Source: Scatosoma sp045588185 (GTDB taxonomy: Bacteria; Bacillota; Clostridia; Christensenellales; Borkfalkiaceae). From it: a stretch of 64,000 nucleotides of DNA. A program made the translations under genes and the position numbers. Shown one piece after another: positions 59,773-64,000 of this stretch. The stretch's first letter is position 1, and each line of letters opens with the position of its first letter. The DNA lies in contig JAZNDR010000028.1 of the NCBI GenBank assembly GCA_045588185.1, positions 1 to 64,000 of the forward strand, given 5' to 3'. The notes under the pieces were generated by a model. The model was not told the origin of the DNA. It saw nothing but the letters and a program-made list of their open reading frames with translations, and searched no databases.

Positions 59773-61164
59773 ATGATCGAATTAAACCCTATGAGTAATC
59801 TCTTAGAGCAAGATCAGTACAAGTATGAATTGCAGGACGTTGCCGAAGCGCAGCTTTTCCGTGATATTTATCCGTACGACGAAGTACCCAAAACGCCGTT
59901 TAACCATCGCCGCGTGCCGATGAACATGCCGCGTGATATTTGGATAACGGATACGACTTTCCGTGACGGACAGCAGTCGCGCGCGCCGTATACGGCGAAG
60001 CAGATCGTCGATATTTATAAGATGATCGCGCGCTTGGGCGGGCCGAAAGGAATCATTCGTCAGAGTGAATTTTTCGTATATACGAAAAAGGATAGAGAAG
60101 CGCTTGAAAAATGTATGGAGCTTGGTTATAAGTTCCCCGAAATCACCACGTGGATACGCGCAAAGAAAGAGGACTTCGAGCTCGTGCACGATATTGGTAT
60201 CAAGGAAACGGGTATTCTCGTTAGCTGTTCCGACTATCATATTTTCAAAAAGCTGAATATGACGAGAAGACAGGCGTACGACCATTATCTTTCCGTTGTA
60301 AAGCAGGCGTTCGACGCAGGTATCGCACCCCGTTGCCACTTGGAAGATTTAACGCGTGCCGACTTCTACGGTTTTGTCGTTCCGTTCGTAAACGCGCTCA
60401 TCGAACTTTCCAAAGAAGCGAGAATTCCCGTTAAAATCCGTATGTGCGATACGATGGGCTACGGCGTACCGTTCGCAGGCGCAGCGCCCCCGCGCAGCGT
60501 TCCCGGACTTGTTTACGGTTTGCACCATTATTCGGACGTTACCAGCGAAATGCTCGAATGGCACGGTCATAACGACTTCTATATGGGCGTGGCAAACGCG
60601 GTCAGCGCATGGCTGTTCGGTGCGAGCGGCGTCAACTGTTCGTTGCTTGGCATCGGCGAGCGTACAGGCAACGTACCCACGGAAGCGATGGTAATGCAAT
60701 ACGCATCTCTTCGCGGTACGCTGGACGGTATGGATACGACGGCGATCACGGATATTGCGGAATATTTCGAAAAGGAACTCAAATATCCCATTCCGCCGAT
60801 GACTCCGTTTGCGGGCAGTGCGTTCAATCTTACCCGTGCAGGCGTACACGCCGACGGTATGATGAAAGACGCGGAAATTTACAATATTTTCGATACGGAA
60901 AAGATATTGAAACGCCCTGCGGAGGTTTCCATTTCCAACACCTCGGGCTTGGCGGGTATTGCGTACTGGATAAACAAGCATTTCAAACTTCCGCCTGAAA
61001 AGCAGGTCAATAAGCAAGACTGGATCGTGCAAACGATGAAAACGCAAATCGACGCACTGTACGCCGACGGCAGAACGACGGTTATGGGCGAGGCGGAATT
61101 GATAGAGCTTTTCAAGCGTAACACCAAGGACGGCCGTTGCGAGCTGAATTGGTTTGATTTATAA
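59773..61164 (+). CDS. HMGL-like acyltransferase, probable Re-citrate synthase
   Basis: This 463-residue enzyme of the 2-isopropylmalate/homocitrate synthase superfamily has the metal-binding TDTTFRDGQQS (about 60-70) and HGHNDFYM motifs. The long N terminus and the short C terminus, without the LeuA regulatory domain, resemble the Re-face-specific citrate synthase described in Clostridium kluyveri. Aconitase and isocitrate dehydrogenase follow directly, so citrate is the most likely product (acetyl-CoA plus oxaloacetate). Homocitrate synthase is the alternative. The ATG at 59773 follows GAGGA; no si-citrate synthase is seen in the window. Confidence 0.82.
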   Translation: MIELNPMSNLLEQDQYKYELQDVAEAQLFRDIYPYDEVPKTPFNHRRVPMNMPRDIWITDTTFRDGQQSRAPYTAKQIVDIYKMIARLGGPKGIIRQSEFFVYTKKDREALEKCMELGYKFPEITTWIRAKKEDFELVHDIGIKETGILVSCSDYHIFKKLNMTRRQAYDHYLSVVKQAFDAGIAPRCHLEDLTRADFYGFVVPFVNALIELSKEARIPVKIRMCDTMGYGVPFAGAAPPRSVPGLVYGLHHYSDVTSEMLEWHGHNDFYMGVANAVSAWLFGASGVNCSLLGIGERTGNVPTEAMVMQYASLRGTLDGMDTTAITDIAEYFEKELKYPIPPMTPFAGSAFNLTRAGVHADGMMKDAEIYNIFDTEKILKRPAEVSISNTSGLAGIAYWINKHFKLPPEKQVNKQDWIVQTMKTQIDALYADGRTTVMGEAELIELFKRNTKDGRCELNWFDL

Positions 61165-61190
61165 GTAAAGAGATAGAGAGGATAGAAAAA

Positions 61191-63128
61191 ATGGGCTATA
61201 CGATAGCGCAGAAAATTATTAAGAATCACCTTGTTTGCGGGGAGATGACTGCGGGCAAGGAAATCGGTTTGAGAATAGACCAAACCTTAACGCAGGACGC
61301 CACGGGTACGATGGCGTATCTGCAATTCGAAGCCATGGGTATCGACCGCGTAAAAACCGAGCTTTCCGTGGCGTATATCGACCATAACACCTTGCAAGCG
61401 GGCTTTGAGAACGCCGACGACCACCGCTATATCCAGACGGTAACGAAAAAGCACGGCATTCGCTTTTCCCGCCCCGGGAACGGTATTTGCCACCAAGTGC
61501 ATTTAGAGCGTTTTTCGAAACCGGGAAAAACCCTGATAGGCTCCGATTCGCATACGCCTACGGCGGGCGGTATCGGTATGCTCGGTATGGGCGCGGGCGG
61601 CTTGGACGTAGCCGTTGCAATGGGCGGCGGTACGTATTACATAACTATGCCCAAAATGATAAAAGTCAATCTCGTCGGTAAATTATCCGACTACGTCGGG
61701 GCAAAGGACGTCATTTTAGAAGTGCTCCGTCAGCTCGGTGTAAAGGGCGGCGTCGGCGCAATCGTCGAATACGCGGGCGAGGGCGTAAAAACCCTTTCCG
61801 TGCCTCAGCGCGCCACCATCACGAACATGGGCGCAGAGCTCGGCGCAACCAGCTCGATTTTCCCGTCCGACGAGGTTACGAGAGCTTTCCTTAAAGCGGA
61901 GAACAGAGAAGAAGATTTCGTAGAGCTTTCCTCGGATAAGGACGCCGTTTACGACGCGGAATACACCGTCGATTTAAGCGCGTTACAGCCCTTGGCGGCT
62001 TGCCCGCACAGCCCCGATAACGTGAAAGCGGTAAAGGAATTGTCGGGAATGAAAATAGACCAAGTATGTATCGGGTCTTGTACCAACTCTTCTATGCAGG
62101 ATATGCTCACTGTGGCGGCGATGCTCAAAGGCAAGACCGTACATCCGAACGTCAGTCTGTCCATTTCCCCTGGTTCAAAGCAGGTATACACTATGCTTGC
62201 CGAATGCGGTGCGCTTGCCGATCTTATCAACGCGGGCGCAAGAATACTCGAATGTGCTTGCGGGCCTTGTATCGGTATGGGCTTCTCGCCCAAATCAGCA
62301 GGCGTGAGTCTTCGTACCTTCAACCGTAATTTCCTTGCGCGCAGTGGGACTGCGGACGCGCAGGTATATCTCGTTTCCCCTGAAACGGCGGCGGCGAGCG
62401 CGGTTGCGGGCGTATTCACCGACCCCACCTCGTGGGGCGTTGCGCCGAAAGTGGAAATGCCCACGGCGTTCAAAATCAACGACAACTTGATTGAAATGCC
62501 CGTGTCGGCGGATAAAATGGACGAAGTTACCGTCGAACGCGGTCCGAATATTAAACCGATTCCCGTTGGCAAAGCGCCCGACGAAAATCTCGATTGCGAG
62601 CTAATTTTAAAGGTGGGCGACGATATTACAACCGACCATATTATGCCCGCGGGTACGAAAGTATTGCCGTACCGCTCGAACGTGCCGAAGCTTTCCGAAT
62701 TCTGCTTTACCGTATGCGATAAAGAATTCCCCGAACGCGCCAAGAAAAAGGGCGGTGGGGTAATCCTCGGCGGTGCGAATTACGGACAGGGTTCTTCGCG
62801 CGAACACGCCGCGCTCGTGCCTTTGTATTTAGGTATCAAAGCGGTGGTGGCAAAGAGTTTTGCGCGTATCCACGTAGCGAACCTTATCAATTTCGGTATT
62901 GTGCCGATGACGCTTGCAAATCCCGACGATTACGATAAATTCGCAGAGGGCGACGCAATTGCAATCGCAGGCTTTGCGGAAGCGGTCGCAGGGAAAACGG
63001 AAGCCACGCTCGTCAACAAAACGAACGGCGCACAAGCGAAGCTTTGCTTGAACTTGTCTGCCCGTCAAAGAGAAATGTTGCTTGCGGGCGGTTGCTTGAA
63101 TTACACGAAGAACAATAAAGGAGAATAA
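61191..63128 (+). CDS. acn: Aconitate hydratase
   Basis: This 645-residue aconitase interconverts citrate and isocitrate. The [4Fe-4S] ligands are in CIGSCTNSS and CACGPCIGMG; GSDSHTPTAGGIGMLGMGAGG and the C-terminal swivel domain GANYGQGSSREHAAL are intact. It is of the shorter (about 640 residues) type common in anaerobes rather than the 900-residue AcnA. GAGAGGATAG lies before the ATG. It is co-transcribed with the flanking citrate synthase and dehydrogenase genes. Confidence 0.93.
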   Translation: MGYTIAQKIIKNHLVCGEMTAGKEIGLRIDQTLTQDATGTMAYLQFEAMGIDRVKTELSVAYIDHNTLQAGFENADDHRYIQTVTKKHGIRFSRPGNGICHQVHLERFSKPGKTLIGSDSHTPTAGGIGMLGMGAGGLDVAVAMGGGTYYITMPKMIKVNLVGKLSDYVGAKDVILEVLRQLGVKGGVGAIVEYAGEGVKTLSVPQRATITNMGAELGATSSIFPSDEVTRAFLKAENREEDFVELSSDKDAVYDAEYTVDLSALQPLAACPHSPDNVKAVKELSGMKIDQVCIGSCTNSSMQDMLTVAAMLKGKTVHPNVSLSISPGSKQVYTMLAECGALADLINAGARILECACGPCIGMGFSPKSAGVSLRTFNRNFLARSGTADAQVYLVSPETAAASAVAGVFTDPTSWGVAPKVEMPTAFKINDNLIEMPVSADKMDEVTVERGPNIKPIPVGKAPDENLDCELILKVGDDITTDHIMPAGTKVLPYRSNVPKLSEFCFTVCDKEFPERAKKKGGGVILGGANYGQGSSREHAALVPLYLGIKAVVAKSFARIHVANLINFGIVPMTLANPDDYDKFAEGDAIAIAGFAEAVAGKTEATLVNKTNGAQAKLCLNLSARQREMLLAGGCLNYTKNNKGE

Positions 63129-63132
63129 CCCC

Positions 63133-64000
63133 ATGGAAAAGGCAGAATACAAGGCGCAGTTAGACGCGGCTTGCGAAAAATTTAGAAAACTGATGGCGGA
63201 TCAGCTCACGCGCGTAGAGGATATGAAAGCGCAGGGCGATTTCGTGGACTATAACGCGCTCGATTGCATTAAAATCGGCGTTTGCGGCGGGGACGGTATC
63301 GGACCTATCATTTCCGCACAGGCAAGACGGGTACTTGAATTTATCCTCGCCGACCTCGTAAAAGCGGGCAAGGTAGAATTTAAGGACATTGAGGGTTTAA
63401 CCATTGAAAACCGTATCGCCAAAGGCAAAGCAATCCCCGACGACGTAATGGCGGAACTCAAAGCCTGCCATATCATCTTGAAAGGACCTACGACTACCCC
63501 GCAAAAGGGCAGCGGTATGCCCAACATCGAATCGGCGAACGTCGCTATGCGTAAGGCACTTGACCTGTTTGCGAATATCCGTCCCGTCAAAGTCCCCGAA
63601 GAGGGTATCAACTGGACGATATTCCGCGAGAACACCGAGGGCGGTTACGCGATCGGCTCGTCCGGTTTTAATATCACCGAAGACCTTGCGGTAGACTTTA
63701 CCGTAACGACGAAACAAGGTTCGGACAGAATTGCCCGTCTTGCGTACGATTACGCGCATAAGAACGGCTTAAACAGAGTTTCCCTCGTCACGAAAGCCAA
63801 CGTCATTAAAACGACGGACGGCAACTTCCTTGAAGATTGCCATAAGGTCGGAGATTTATATCCCGATATCGTCACGGACGAATGGTACGCAGACATTATG
63901 ACGGCGAAGCTTGTCGATAAAAAGCGTCGCCGTGATTTCAAGGTATTGCTGCTTCCTAACCTCTACGGCGATATTATTTCCGACGAAGCGGCGGAGTTCC
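63133..64000 (+). CDS. icd: Isocitrate dehydrogenase (partial, runs off the window)
   Basis: The frame from 63133 stays open to the window end (289 codons). It encodes an isocitrate/isopropylmalate dehydrogenase: VCGGDGIGP near the N terminus, LKGPTTTPQKGSG, 'FRENTEGGYAIG', 'VTKANVIKTTDG' and PNLYGDIISDEAAEF. GGAG precedes the ATG by 10 nt. The first 45 residues form a helical extension before the Rossmann-like core. The place after aconitase favours isocitrate over isopropylmalate as substrate; cofactor choice cannot be read from this part. Confidence 0.88.
   Translation, partial: MEKAEYKAQLDAACEKFRKLMADQLTRVEDMKAQGDFVDYNALDCIKIGVCGGDGIGPIISAQARRVLEFILADLVKAGKVEFKDIEGLTIENRIAKGKAIPDDVMAELKACHIILKGPTTTPQKGSGMPNIESANVAMRKALDLFANIRPVKVPEEGINWTIFRENTEGGYAIGSSGFNITEDLAVDFTVTTKQGSDRIARLAYDYAHKNGLNRVSLVTKANVIKTTDGNFLEDCHKVGDLYPDIVTDEWYADIMTAKLVDKKRRRDFKVLLLPNLYGDIISDEAAEF

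Noticed and set aside
60349..61047. A 232-codon minus-strand frame
   Set aside because: It is antisense to the citrate synthase type gene, which has clear catalytic motifs.

Overview
This 64-kb window reads as chromosomal DNA of a low-to-mid GC Gram-positive bacterium, most likely an anaerobic, endospore-forming member of the Clostridia (Bacillota). The support is a complete spoIIAA-spoIIAB-sigF operon, strong AGGAGG-type ribosome-binding sites, sigma-A promoters with 17-bp spacers, many lipobox lipoproteins, a V-type Na+-ATPase operon in the Enterococcus hirae ntp order, and a Re-citrate-synthase-type gene beside aconitase and isocitrate dehydrogenase. An uncultured gut clostridial lineage would fit, but the exact taxon is an inference I cannot test. 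Most genes are on the + strand; the exceptions are the 2.9-13.8 kb operon, two tRNAs and a LysR gene.

Layout. 0-2.8 kb: a tRNA end, two tandem DHH phosphoesterases (NrnA type) and SurE. 2.9-13.8 kb (minus): an operon for an RDD membrane protein, a CUT1-type ABC importer (ATPase, two permeases, binding lipoprotein), a staphylococcal-nuclease/OB-fold lipoprotein and a 1346-residue OB-fold/Ig-like lipoprotein. 14.2-18.6 kb (plus, divergent): deoC-deoD-deoB-cdd-pdp, a full deoxynucleoside catabolic operon. Together these two operons look like a surface nucleic-acid scavenging and catabolism locus. 18.65-20.6 kb: tRNA-Asp, a CAU tRNA and the spoIIA operon behind two Spo0A-box-like sites. 20.6-30.8 kb: housekeeping genes (CPBP protease, rlmH, M14 peptidase, tadA, prs, pth, mfd, a PrsA/SurA-like lipoprotein). 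30.9-32.2 kb: MATE exporter. 32.3-40.8 kb: nine-gene V-ATPase operon whose c-ring subunit keeps all five Na+ ligands known from E. hirae NtpK.

40.9-41.8 kb: tRNA-Ala(CGC) followed by an AT-rich segment bounded by a repeated tRNA 3' end and a 15-bp inverted repeat, which looks like a small insertion. 42.0-51.3 kb: a MoxR / DUF58 / BatA-type / VWA operon ending in a cysteine-cluster lipoprotein. 51.35-51.5 kb: a dense array of short hairpins, several with GNRA-type loops; part of it recurs between deoC and deoD with different stem sequences but conserved pairing. 51.6-59.6 kb: two more lipoproteins, two short-chain dehydrogenases, a LysR regulator, YggS and a permuted NlpC/P60-like protein. 59.7-64 kb: Re-citrate synthase type gene, aconitase and a dehydrogenase cut by the window edge, giving an oxidative route from oxaloacetate to 2-oxoglutarate.

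The strongest candidates for something undescribed are the nuclease/ABC/deo locus with its possible Spo0A control, the dispersed multi-hairpin element, and the small element at the tRNA-Ala 3' end. Start codons were chosen from ribosome-binding sites and overlaps. Family assignments are by eye from motifs and gene context, without database searches.
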